Assembly: GCF_018327685.1 (NCBI RefSeq)
Contig: NZ_BNEL01000003.1
Span: forward strand, 496,001-560,000
Length of the DNA stretch: 64,000 nt
Direction: 5' to 3'
From: Streptomyces sp. TS71-3
Lineage (GTDB): Bacteria; Actinomycetota; Actinomycetes; Streptomycetales; Streptomycetaceae
In this document: positions 35,604 through 43,774 of the stretch, one piece after another
Layout of the letters: each line of letters begins with the position of its first letter
How positions within the stretch are numbered: position 1 is the first letter of the stretch
Made by a program: the position numbers and the translations under genes
The notes under the pieces: model-generated
The model's database searches: none
Seen by the model: the letters and a program-made list of their open reading frames with translations, nothing else
Told to the model about the DNA's origin: nothing

Positions 35604-36484
35604 ACGCCACGCCCGGAACGACATCCGCCACGGCGGCCGGAACGAAGCCCCTGCGGATCGCCTACTCGCCCTGCCCGAACGACACGTTCACCTTCGACGC
35701 CTGGGCGCACGGCCGCGTCCCCGGCGCCCCCGCGCTGGACGTCACCTTCGCCGACATCGACATCACCAACGGCATGGCGGAGCGCGGCGAGCACGACATC
35801 CTCAAGGTGTCGTACGCGGTGCTGCCGTGGGTGCTCGACGAGTACGCGCTGCTGCCGTGCGGCGGCGCGCTCGGCCGGGGCTGCGGGCCGCTGGTGCTGA
35901 CCGCCGAGCCGGGCCGGGACCTCACGGGCGCGGTGGTCGCGGTGCCCAGCGAGAAGTCGACCGCCTACCTGCTCTTCAGGCTCTGGGCCGCGGCCACCGT
36001 GCCGGGCGGGGTCGGCCAGATAGTCGTGCTGCCGTTCGACCAGATCATGCCCGCGGTGCGGGACGGCAAGGTGGACGCCGGCCTCGTCATCCACGAGGCA
36101 CGCTTCACGTACCAGAACTACGGGCTGCACTGCCTCGCCGACATGGGCGAGCACTGGGAGTCCACCACCGGCCTGCCGATCCCGCTCGGCGCCATCATCG
36201 CCCGCCGCTCGCTCGGCACGGACACCCTGCGGCGGCTGGCGGAAGCCGCACGCAGCTCGGTCCGGATGGCCTGGGACGACCCGGAGGCATCCCGTCCGTA
36301 TGTCCTGGAGCACGCCCAGGAGATGGACCCCGCGGTGGCGGACCAGCACATCGGTCTCTACGTCAACGAGTTCACCGCGGATCTCGGCGAGGACGGGTAC
36401 GCGGCGGTGCGGGGGCTGCTGGAGCGCGCCGCGACGGAGGGGTTGGTTCCGGGGGTGGGGGCGCAGGCGCTGGCGTTTCCCTGA
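35600..36484 (+). CDS. mqnD: 1,4-dihydroxy-6-naphthoate synthase
   Basis: MqnD converts cyclic dehypoxanthine futalosine to 1,4-dihydroxy-6-naphthoate in menaquinone synthesis. The 294-residue protein has the periplasmic-binding-like fold of the family: RIAYSPCPNDTFTFDAWAHG, DITNGMAERGEHDILKVSYA, GPLVLTA, VIHEARFTYQNYGLHCLADM with the catalytic His of VIHEAR, and LPIPLGAI. It overlaps mqnB by four bases and is surely cotranscribed with it. mqnA and mqnC are not in the window. Confidence 0.96.
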   Translation: MNATPGTTSATAAGTKPLRIAYSPCPNDTFTFDAWAHGRVPGAPALDVTFADIDITNGMAERGEHDILKVSYAVLPWVLDEYALLPCGGALGRGCGPLVLTAEPGRDLTGAVVAVPSEKSTAYLLFRLWAAATVPGGVGQIVVLPFDQIMPAVRDGKVDAGLVIHEARFTYQNYGLHCLADMGEHWESTTGLPIPLGAIIARRSLGTDTLRRLAEAARSSVRMAWDDPEASRPYVLEHAQEMDPAVADQHIGLYVNEFTADLGEDGYAAVRGLLERAATEGLVPGVGAQALAFP

Positions 36485-36490
36485 CGGGGG

Positions 36491-36528
36491 CCCGCGGGAG
36501 TGCCGGGATGGGTGGCAGGTCCCGCGGG
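36491..36528. terminator. bidirectional terminator between mqnD and the cold-shock gene
   Basis: CCCGCGGGA (36491-36499) pairs perfectly with TCCCGCGGG (36520-36528) around a 20-nt loop, between two convergent stops 51 bp apart. Confidence 0.75.
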
Positions 36529-36535
36529 GGTGTTC

Positions 36536-36919
36536 TCACACGTCCAGCTGGTCCGCCACCGCGCGGAGCAGGCCCGCGATCTTCTTGCCGGACGTCTTCT
36601 CCGGGTAGCGGCCCTTCTCCAGGATCGGGGTGATGTTCTCCAGCAGCGTCGTCAGGTCCTGGACGATCGAGGCGAGTTCGTCGGGCTTGCGGCGCTGGGC
36701 CGCGGCGACCGAGGGAGTGGGGTCGAGGAGGGTGACGGACAGTGCCTGGTCCCCGCGTTGTCCGGCCACGACGCCGAATTCCACCCGCTGTCCCGGCTTG
36801 AGCACGTCGACGCCGGCCGGCAGGACTGAGGAATGAACGAAGACGTCGCCGCCGTCGTCGCGGGAGAGAAAGCCGAAGCCCTTCTCGCTGTTGAACCACT
36901 TGACCTTGCCGGTGGGCAC
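36536..36919 (-). CDS. cold-shock domain protein with C-terminal extension
   Basis: The 127-residue protein begins VPTGKVKWFNSEKGFGFLSR and carries RNP1 (KGFGFL) and RNP2 (VFVHSS), so residues 1-68 form a nucleic-acid-binding cold-shock domain. Unlike the 67-residue CspA type it has a ~60-residue helical extension (KPDELASIVQDLTTLLENIT ... KKIAGLLRAVADQLDV), a form common in Streptomyces. GTG 36919 is preceded by ACGAGGACTTCAG. Probably an RNA chaperone. Confidence 0.93.
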   Translation of the reverse strand: MPTGKVKWFNSEKGFGFLSRDDGGDVFVHSSVLPAGVDVLKPGQRVEFGVVAGQRGDQALSVTLLDPTPSVAAAQRRKPDELASIVQDLTTLLENITPILEKGRYPEKTSGKKIAGLLRAVADQLDV

Positions 36920-37086
36920 CTGAAGTCCTCGTCCTCGTACTCGGGTCATGCCGCTTCGTCGCAGAAAAACGGCTTCGGATAGCACTACAGCGGGTCACCC
37001 GACCCGCCGTCACCAAGGCTAATGGTCCCGTGGCTGGTGACAAGACGCCGCCGGAGTTCCTCCGGGCTGGGAACTACCCTGGTGGG

Positions 37087-37317
37087 GTGCGTGACAAAAC
37101 CACTCGGAGCGACACCGGTTCGGGAGAACGGCTGGTTCGAATCGGTGCGATCGTTTTCTTTGCCGGGGCCGTGGCCACGCTGGTCACCGTCGCACCGCTC
37201 TTCCTCGGGGTCAAACCTTTTCCGCTGTATATGTTCGCCCTGAGCATGCTGATGGCCGTGGGGTTCGTGATGGCCGCGGCGGGATTGCTGAGGGTGGCAT
37301 GGAGGCAGCGGCGATAA
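37087..37317 (+). CDS. two-helix membrane protein of unknown function
   Basis: From GTG 37087 the 76-residue product reads MRDKTTRSDTGSGERLVRIG and then has two membrane helices (AIVFFAGAVATLVTVAPLFL and YMFALSMLMAVGFVMAAAGL) with a basic end (RVAWRQRR). GTG 37030 would add 19 residues and is possible, but the shorter form fits the usual small-protein pattern. Divergent from the cold-shock gene. No function is known to me. Confidence 0.75.
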   Translation: MRDKTTRSDTGSGERLVRIGAIVFFAGAVATLVTVAPLFLGVKPFPLYMFALSMLMAVGFVMAAAGLLRVAWRQRR

Positions 37318-37344
37318 CCGCCGGTTCGCCGGTTTTCCGTTCAC

Positions 37345-37445
37345 TGGTCCGGGAGTTCGCGGGGGCCGGGAGTTCACAGGTCCGGGGAGTTCGCGGGCCC
37401 CGGAGTTCGGCTGCCCGGACTTCAGCGATCCGGGAGTTCGGCGGT
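37345..37445. repeat. degenerate tandem repeat of CCGGGAGTTCGC
   Basis: Between the small membrane protein and the HAD gene, variants of TCCGGGAGTTCGCGG recur about six times with spacing of 14-22 bp (for example at 37351, 37369, 37384, 37399 and 37430). No dyad structure is obvious. Confidence 0.6.
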
Positions 37446-37461
37446 GCGCGGTCCGGCGTTG

Positions 37462-38085
37462 TCAGGCCGCGACGGCGATGTGGTCGTCCAGCCACTTCGG
37501 GAACTCGCCCAGACCGGCGAGGACGGTGTGCGCGCCCGCCGCGCGGAGCTCGTCGGCCGAGCAGGGGCCGGTGGCCACCGCGACGGACAGCGCGTCCGCG
37601 GCGCGTGCGCCCCGCACGTCCCCGACGTGGTCGCCCACGTAGACGCTCGCACCGTGCAGGCGCAGGGCCTCCGCCTTGCCCTCCGCCCACAGGTCCCCGA
37701 CCACGACGTCCGCCTCGATGCCCAGGTGGCGGATGTGCAGGAGGGCGTTGGGCTGGTGCTTGGCGGTGACCACGACGGCCCTGCCGCCGGCCGCGTGGAC
37801 GGCGTCGACGGCCTCGCGTGCGCCGGGCATCGCGAGGGTGGCCGCGATCGCGTGGTCCGGGTACATCGCGCGGTAGAGGTCGCTCATCTCCGCGACCCGC
37901 TCGGCCGGGACCCAGTGCGCCATCTCCTCGTCGATCGGGGGGCCGAGGCGGCTGACGGCCAGGTCGGCGTCTATGTGCACGCCGGTGGCGGTGCTGATGG
38001 CCCGGTGGACGGCGCGGATTCCGGGGCGGGAGTCAATGAGGGTCATGTCGAGGTCGAAGCCGACCGTCAGGGGGCGGGAGCTCAT
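37462..38085 (-). CDS. HAD-superfamily phosphatase
   Basis: The 207-residue protein has the HAD motifs in order: VGFDLDMTLIDSRPG (nucleophile Asp), AVVVTAKHQPNAL (motif II Thr), GKAEALRLHG (Lys) and VYVGDHVGDVRGARAADALS (motif IV). The cap is the alpha-helical C1 type, as in phosphoglycolate phosphatase-like enzymes. ATG 38085 (MSSRPLTVGFDLD) is chosen since the motif must be near the N-terminus. The substrate is unknown, probably a small phosphate ester. Confidence 0.93.
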   Translation of the reverse strand: MSSRPLTVGFDLDMTLIDSRPGIRAVHRAISTATGVHIDADLAVSRLGPPIDEEMAHWVPAERVAEMSDLYRAMYPDHAIAATLAMPGAREAVDAVHAAGGRAVVVTAKHQPNALLHIRHLGIEADVVVGDLWAEGKAEALRLHGASVYVGDHVGDVRGARAADALSVAVATGPCSADELRAAGAHTVLAGLGEFPKWLDDHIAVAA

Positions 38086-38105
38086 ACCGCCATTGTGCGG
38101 GTCGC

Positions 38106-38235
38106 GCGGCGGGGTGCGGCGGGGTGCGGTGGGTCGCACGGCGGTCGGTAGCGGTCGCGCGGCGGTCTGTGGCGGGTCGCGCGGCGGTCTGTCGCGGTCG
38201 CACGGCGGTCTGTGGTGGGGCGCGCGGCAGGCCGC
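38106..38235. repeat. short tandem repeat of GGTCGCGCGGCGGTCTGT-like units
   Basis: Between the HAD gene and the secreted-protein stop, a ~20-23-bp unit (GGTCGCGCGGCGGTCTGTxG) is repeated about five times from 38140 to 38225, preceded by GGGGTGCGGC repeats. It overlaps the region upstream of the HAD gene start, where its promoter should be. Confidence 0.75.
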
Positions 38236-38275
38236 GGTGGCTTCCGTCGTGGTGCCGGGACGACCCCGGCCCGGC

Positions 38276-39127
38276 TCACCGGGAGCAGGTGACCGTGGGG
38301 CCGGCGATCATGCCGCCGGTGACGTTCTGCCCGGCCGGCGCCCAGTACCCGAGCATGGACACGATCGTCGAGCACTCGCGGCCCAGCGTGACGTGCACGA
38401 CCACCCGCGCCGGCCGTCCCGGCTGCACGTCCGTGAGCGCGCAGTCCAGCGCGTGCCCGTCCCGCGCGGTCGACGGGTAGCGCCCCGTGAGGGGGTTCAC
38501 GCACCGCCCGTCCGTCGAGGCCAGGACGATCCCCGACGACTCCTGCCCGATCATCCCGACGCGCGCGCTGCTGTCCCCGTCCCCGGTCCGGGAGACCGTG
38601 TACGTGAGGGTGGTCGTCCGGCCGGGCCGCACCACCCGCGGGTGCACCTCGATCCGCCGGGTGACCGGCGGCTTCGCGGCGGTGAGGGTGAACGTGCCCC
38701 GCACCTGCCGCCGCACCGCGGGCGCCGTCCCGTCGCCGGTGCGCGCTTCGGCCGTGGCCGTGATGTCGTACGTGCCGGGCCCGGGGTAGTCGGCCCGCCC
38801 CGCGAGCGCGCCCGAGGCGACGACGGCCCCGCCGCGGCCCGCCGCACGCGCCTGCCAGGTACCGGACACCCGGCAGCGGCAGGGTTCGAACGCCGACACC
38901 GTCATCGCGGCACCGGCGACCGTGACGCACAGCCCGGCGCCGTGGCGGTCGGCGGGAGCGCAGTACGTGGCGGGCGCGGGCACGGGCGGGGCCGGGTCCC
39001 GGGGCGCGGGAGCGGGCGCCGCGCCCGCGGGCGCCGGCCACAGCAGCGCGCCGGTGAGTGCGGCCGCGAGCGCGGTCGCGGCGGTGGCCCGGACGGATCC
39101 GGAGCGCGGTCTGGGGGCGAGACGCAT
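38276..39127 (-). CDS. secreted Ig-like or cysteine-containing protein
   Basis: The 283-residue protein begins MRLAPRPRSGSVRATAATAL with a signal peptide ending in PAGAAPAP (cleavage near residue 37). The mature part has beta-rich segments (VSGTWQARAAGRGGAVVASG, YDITATAEARTGDG, VVRPGRTTTLTYTVSRTGDG) like Ig/filamin-type domains, and eight Cys that could form disulfides. ATG 39127 has GGGAG upstream; the ATG at 39172 would bury the signal peptide. The function is unknown. Extracellular or wall-associated. Confidence 0.8.
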   Translation of the reverse strand: MRLAPRPRSGSVRATAATALAAALTGALLWPAPAGAAPAPAPRDPAPPVPAPATYCAPADRHGAGLCVTVAGAAMTVSAFEPCRCRVSGTWQARAAGRGGAVVASGALAGRADYPGPGTYDITATAEARTGDGTAPAVRRQVRGTFTLTAAKPPVTRRIEVHPRVVRPGRTTTLTYTVSRTGDGDSSARVGMIGQESSGIVLASTDGRCVNPLTGRYPSTARDGHALDCALTDVQPGRPARVVVHVTLGRECSTIVSMLGYWAPAGQNVTGGMIAGPTVTCSR

Positions 39128-39380
39128 GGGGCACTCCCGGCGGGATCTGGGGCGGAGGGGCTGGTCCGGCACAGATCCTTCCGGGAGCGCCCGCCTCCCG
39201 CGCGCGGGGTGGGCCGATGGGAGGCGCAGTGTACTCCGTGTGCGGGAGCCTGGAACCCGGCGTGCGAGGCACCACGGGCGCTACTCCTGCTGTCCGGCTG
39301 AGCGGGGCACCCGCCAGGGGCGCGGGAAGCTGCGCGAACCGCCACGGCTCCGGGCACTGGGGAACGCCGATCGGCCACCC

Positions 39381-40553
39381 CTAACGCCCGCGCTGCGACC
39401 GCCATATGAGGAAGAGCGCCGAGGCGAGGGCGGCGGCGCGCACCACCCACGGCCAGGTGCCGTCGACCGCGACGTTCATGTGTCCCTGGGCGATGGGCTC
39501 GCCCCAGCGCCCGTTCTGCCGGCCCCACAGCCAGATCACCCCGCCGGCGGCGGCGAGGCCGGGCAGGATGACGACCGCCCACTTGGTCTCCGCCGCCGTC
39601 AGCCGACGTGACGCGTAGGCGATGACCCAGCCGACGCCGAGCACGATCCAGTTGCTCGCCGCGGCGCCCGCGATGAGGAGGGCGGCGGCGAGCAGCAGCA
39701 GGGGGTTGGTCCAACGCCTGGCCCGCCCCGTCGCGGCCGCGGCCCCCGCGGCGCGCCGCGACCGCAGCAGCCCCCGCCGCCCGGCGCGCGCGGGCGGGGC
39801 GGCCGGCTCGGCGGCGGGCGCTCCGGGCGCCCCGCCCGGGGCGGGCTCCACCGCCGCCTCGCCCTTCGCCTCGAACGGCCGTACCGGGGGCGGCTTCAGT
39901 ATTTCCGGGATCTCCACGCCGCCGGTGAAGCCGGGCACCATGCCGGGTCCGCCGAGCGGTTCCGCGTCGAAGCGCCACCAGTCGGGCTGGGAGCCGGGCG
40001 GGCCCAGTTCGTCGGAGCCGGCGAGGTGCGGCGGGGAGGGGCCGTCGAGCGGGACGGCCTCGTAGACGGGCAGTTCGGGCGCCACGGACTTGCCGGACCC
40101 GGATCCGCCCCCGGCCTCCGTGTCCGCCTGCGGGGAGCGGGGCCCTGGCATCCGGCGGCGCAGCCCGCGGGGCAGCGGGGACCGCTTGCGCGCCGGCCCG
40201 TCACCGTCCTGCGCGGCGCTCTTCCCGGCGGCGTCCCGTCCCGCGCCGCCCCACCCGAACCGTTCCGACGTCCGCTCCGACGTCCGTTCCGGCTCCGGCT
40301 CGGCCCTCGGCGGCGCCGGAGCCGTGCCGCCCGCGGCCGTGACCACGTCGTCCGGGCTGCCGAGCCGGGACAGGATGCGGCGGACGGCGGCGGGGCTGTC
40401 GCCGCCACCGCCACCGCCACGGCTCCGCTCGATCTCGCCGCGCAGTTCGGTCACCAACCGCATCCGCTCGGACGACGGGAGTTGCCGCTGCTGGGCAAGG
40501 TCGCCGACCTTGCTCAGATAGTCCAAGACGAGCCGATCGCTCTCGATCCCCAC
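39381..40553 (-). CDS. multi-helix membrane protein with DUF1700-like N-terminus
   Basis: The 390-residue protein starts VGIESDRLVLDYLSKVGDLA (GTG 40553, GGAGGGG 8 nt upstream). Its first ~65 residues form helices (RMRLVTELRGEIERSR, AAVRRILSRLGSPDDVVTAA) that resemble the DUF1700 N-terminal region found in HAAS-type sensor proteins. A long Pro/Gly-rich linker follows, then three or four membrane helices at the C-terminus (NPLLLLAAALLIAGAAASNW, KWAVVILPGLAAAGGVIWLW, VVRAAALASALFLIW). Its role is unknown; a membrane sensor is a guess. A degenerate R1 core lies downstream at 39317-39336. Confidence 0.75.
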   Translation of the reverse strand: MGIESDRLVLDYLSKVGDLAQQRQLPSSERMRLVTELRGEIERSRGGGGGGDSPAAVRRILSRLGSPDDVVTAAGGTAPAPPRAEPEPERTSERTSERFGWGGAGRDAAGKSAAQDGDGPARKRSPLPRGLRRRMPGPRSPQADTEAGGGSGSGKSVAPELPVYEAVPLDGPSPPHLAGSDELGPPGSQPDWWRFDAEPLGGPGMVPGFTGGVEIPEILKPPPVRPFEAKGEAAVEPAPGGAPGAPAAEPAAPPARAGRRGLLRSRRAAGAAAATGRARRWTNPLLLLAAALLIAGAAASNWIVLGVGWVIAYASRRLTAAETKWAVVILPGLAAAGGVIWLWGRQNGRWGEPIAQGHMNVAVDGTWPWVVRAAALASALFLIWRSQRGR

Positions 40554-40730
40554 GAAGTCCCCTCCGGGACGCACCCGTTCCAGTACCCGGCCCGACGGTA
40601 CCGCGCCCCGCCCGGCCCCGTGGCCCACCGGTGCCCGGGGCGTGTTCCGGCGCCGCTGGTGCGGACCCGGTGCAGAGCCGAGACGGACACCACCCCCGTG
40701 ATGTCACCCGCACCCATTACCGTGAACAGG

Positions 40731-43601
40731 ATGAGCAGTCATGCACCCCAGGACGGCGGCACCGCACCCCGCTCCCTCGCCGAGGACCTCCGCCTCCGCG
40801 CTGACTCCTCCCTTGCCGCCCTCCTGCGCGCCCGCCCCGACCTGCTCTCCCCCGTCCCCGGCGACCTGACGCAGCTGGCCACCCGTGCGGGCACCCGTGC
40901 GTCCGTGGTGCGCGCGCTGGGCCGCCTGGACCTGTTCGCGCTCCAGACCGCCCAGGCCCTGGCGGTCGCGCCGGAGCCCACGCCCTACGCGACCCTGCGC
41001 ACGCTCCTCACCGGAGACACCGGCCTCTGCGAGGACACCGGCTCAGGGGACTCCGGCTCTCGGAACACCGGTTCTCGGAACACCGGCCTCACCGGGGACC
41101 CGGGCGGGACCCCCGCCCCGGATGCACCCGGGGACCCGGGCGGGACCCCCGCCCCGCATACCCCCGGGGCCGCATCCCCCGCCACCGTCGCCGGCGCCCT
41201 CCCCCGCGCCCTGGCCACCCTGCGCGAGCAGGCGCTGGTGTGGGGCACGGACGAGCAGCTGCGCCTGGTGCGCACGGCGCGCGAGCTCCTGGCGCCGGCG
41301 CCGCGGCACCCGTCGCCGACCGGTCTGGGTCCGACGGTCGCGGAGGCCGCCGCGGGGATCTCGCCGGGCCGGATCCAGGAGATCGTGGTCGCGGCGGGAC
41401 TGCCCACGACGCACGACTCGGTCTCCGCGGTCGCCGCGCTGTCCGGCCTGTTCGCGGACCGGGAACGGATGGCGGACCTGCTGGAGAAGGCGCCGGCCGC
41501 GTCGCTGGAGGTGCTCGACCGGCTGGTCTGGGGGCCGCCGTACGGGCAGGTGACGGCCGATCCGGCGGCGCACCTGCGCTGGCTGCTGGACCGCGGCCTG
41601 CTGCTGCCCACCTCGCCCGGCACCGTCGTGCTGCCCCGCGAGGCGGCCCTGCACCTGCGTGGCGGCCGAGCGCACCGCGACCTGGAGCCGCTGCCGCCGG
41701 AGGTCACTACCGCGGCGGAGCACCGGCCGTACTCTCAACGGGTCGTGGACAGCACTGCGGCAGGCCAGGCGCACACCGCGCTCGCCACCGTCGAGGAACT
41801 GCTCAAGAACTGGGGCGCGGGCGGTCCGCCGGTGCTGCGCGCGGGCGGGCTCAGCGTGCGCGACCTGAAGCGGACGGCCGCGCTGCTGAACGTGCCCGAG
41901 CAGACGGCCGCGTTCTGGGTGGAGCTGGCGTACGCGGCGGGTCTCGTGGCGTCCGACGGCGGTTACGAGGGCGCGCACCCGGACGACGCGGCGGGCACGC
42001 GGCGCGAGGCCGAGCGGTACGCCCCCACGCCCGCGTACGACGACTGGCTCGACCTGCCCGCCGCGCAGCGCTGGGCCCGGCTGGTGTCGGTGTGGCTGGC
42101 GGCCACCCGGACGTCCGGCGTGGTCGGCGGCCGGGACGGCAAGGACCGCGTGATGTCGGCGCTCGGCCCCGGACTCGACCGCTCCGCGGCCCCCGAGGTG
42201 CGGCACCGGGTGCTCACCCTGCTCGCCGCGCTCCCCGAGGGGACCGCGCCCGACCATGAGGCGCTGCTGGCCCGGCTGCACTGGGAGCGGCCCCTGCGCG
42301 GGTCGGCGCCCGGCCAGCCGGTGACGGCGGGCCAGGCCGAGCCGCCCGGGCCCCGCCGCCCCGGCTCCGCCTCCGCCGACCCGGGAGCCCGCCGCCCGGC
42401 TCCGTCCGACCAGGACGACCCGGGCGCCCTCAGCCGGTCCCGGCTGCACTCGACGGCGGTGGCCCCGCTCGCCCGGTGGACGCTCGCGGAGGCGGAACTG
42501 CTCGGCGTCACGGGCCGCGGCGCCCTGTCGGCACACGGCCGCGCCCTGCTCGGCGCGGCACGGGAGGACGGCGCCGGGGGCGCGCGGGCAAACGACACAG
42601 GGACCGCGCGGGCGGACGACTCCGGGGCCGCTCGGGCGGTGGCCGCCGCCGAGGCCGCCCGCCGGCTCGCGCCGCTGCTGCCGGAGCCGCTGGACCACGT
42701 GCTGCTCCAGGCCGACCTGACCGCCGTCGCCCCCGGCCCGCTGCTCCGGCCGCTCGCGGCGATGCTCGACGTGCTGGCGGAGGTGGAGTCCAAGGGCGGC
42801 GCGACCGTCTACCGCTTCACGCCCGGCTCGGTGCGGCGCGCGCTGGACGCCGGCCAGTCCGCCGCCGAGCTGCACGCGTTCCTCGCGGCGCACTCGCGCA
42901 CTCCGGTGCCGCAGCCGCTGTCGTACCTCATCGACGACGTGGCGCGCCGGCACGGCCACCTGCGGATCGGTGCCGCGGCGGCGTACGTGCGCTGCGACGA
43001 CGACGCCGTGCTGGGCGAGATCCTCGCCGACAAGCGCGCGGCGGCACTGCGGCTGCGCAGGCTCGCGCCGACGGTGCTGGCCGCCCAGGCCGACCCGGCG
43101 ACGCTCCTCGACGGGCTGCGGTCCATGGGGTTCGCGCCGGCCGCGGAGTCACCGGATGGCGATGTACTGATCACCCGCGCGACCGCACACCGGACACCGC
43201 CGCGCACCGCGCCCGAGCCGGTGCCCGACGGCCCCCCGCTGCCGGACGGCACGCTGCTGGGCGCCGCGGTACGGGCGATCCGGGCGGGTGACGCGGCGTC
43301 CACGGCGCCCCGCAAGGCCGTGCCCCAGGCCGGCGGTCCGACCGGGGTCCCGGCCGCCCCGGCGTCGGGTCTGCCCCGGACGAACTCGGCGGACACGCTC
43401 GCCACCATGCAGGCGGCCGTGCTGGCCGGGGAGCCGGTGTGGATCGGGTACGTGAACGCCGACGGCGCGGCGAGCCAGCGCGTGATCGCCCCCATCAGCG
43501 TGGAGGGCGGCTTCGTCACCGCCTTCGACCACACCGCGGACGAGGTCCGCACCTACCCCCTCCACCGCATCACGGGCGTCGCGGAACTGGCCACGGAGTA
43601 G
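40731..43601 (+). CDS. helicase-C-terminal-domain protein without motor, WYL-like C-terminus
   Basis: The 956-residue protein belongs to the actinobacterial group annotated as helicase conserved C-terminal domain (helicase_C_3) proteins. It lacks Walker A and DExH motifs. Visible parts are an N-terminal winged-helix-like region (RARPDLLSPVPGDLTQLATR, LGRLDLFALQTAQALAV), the conserved middle (GRLHSTAVAPLARWTL-like, MLDVLAEVESKGGATVYRFT, YLIDDVARRHGHLRIGAAAA), and a C-terminal WYL-like segment VWIGYVNADGAASQRVIAPI. A GDPGGTPAPDAPG repeat near residue 125 comes from an expanded DNA repeat. It lies directly upstream of the XPB-type helicase and probably works with it in DNA repair or transcription-coupled processes. 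Confidence 0.85.
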   Translation: MSSHAPQDGGTAPRSLAEDLRLRADSSLAALLRARPDLLSPVPGDLTQLATRAGTRASVVRALGRLDLFALQTAQALAVAPEPTPYATLRTLLTGDTGLCEDTGSGDSGSRNTGSRNTGLTGDPGGTPAPDAPGDPGGTPAPHTPGAASPATVAGALPRALATLREQALVWGTDEQLRLVRTARELLAPAPRHPSPTGLGPTVAEAAAGISPGRIQEIVVAAGLPTTHDSVSAVAALSGLFADRERMADLLEKAPAASLEVLDRLVWGPPYGQVTADPAAHLRWLLDRGLLLPTSPGTVVLPREAALHLRGGRAHRDLEPLPPEVTTAAEHRPYSQRVVDSTAAGQAHTALATVEELLKNWGAGGPPVLRAGGLSVRDLKRTAALLNVPEQTAAFWVELAYAAGLVASDGGYEGAHPDDAAGTRREAERYAPTPAYDDWLDLPAAQRWARLVSVWLAATRTSGVVGGRDGKDRVMSALGPGLDRSAAPEVRHRVLTLLAALPEGTAPDHEALLARLHWERPLRGSAPGQPVTAGQAEPPGPRRPGSASADPGARRPAPSDQDDPGALSRSRLHSTAVAPLARWTLAEAELLGVTGRGALSAHGRALLGAAREDGAGGARANDTGTARADDSGAARAVAAAEAARRLAPLLPEPLDHVLLQADLTAVAPGPLLRPLAAMLDVLAEVESKGGATVYRFTPGSVRRALDAGQSAAELHAFLAAHSRTPVPQPLSYLIDDVARRHGHLRIGAAAAYVRCDDDAVLGEILADKRAAALRLRRLAPTVLAAQADPATLLDGLRSMGFAPAAESPDGDVLITRATAHRTPPRTAPEPVPDGPPLPDGTLLGAAVRAIRAGDAASTAPRKAVPQAGGPTGVPAAPASGLPRTNSADTLATMQAAVLAGEPVWIGYVNADGAASQRVIAPISVEGGFVTAFDHTADEVRTYPLHRITGVAELATE

Positions 43602-43774
43602 TCCGCACCGGCCACGGAGTAGTCCGCCCGCCCGCCCCGCCCGGTAGACTCCGTTATTTGGCGTCTGTTCGGCGCCGGAGCGGAGGCGCCCCGCGCGAGC
43701 CGGGAAGACCCGCACACCCCAGCACACGACCCCGACCCCACCACCCCACCACCACCTCCGCCGGAGGCCCGAGC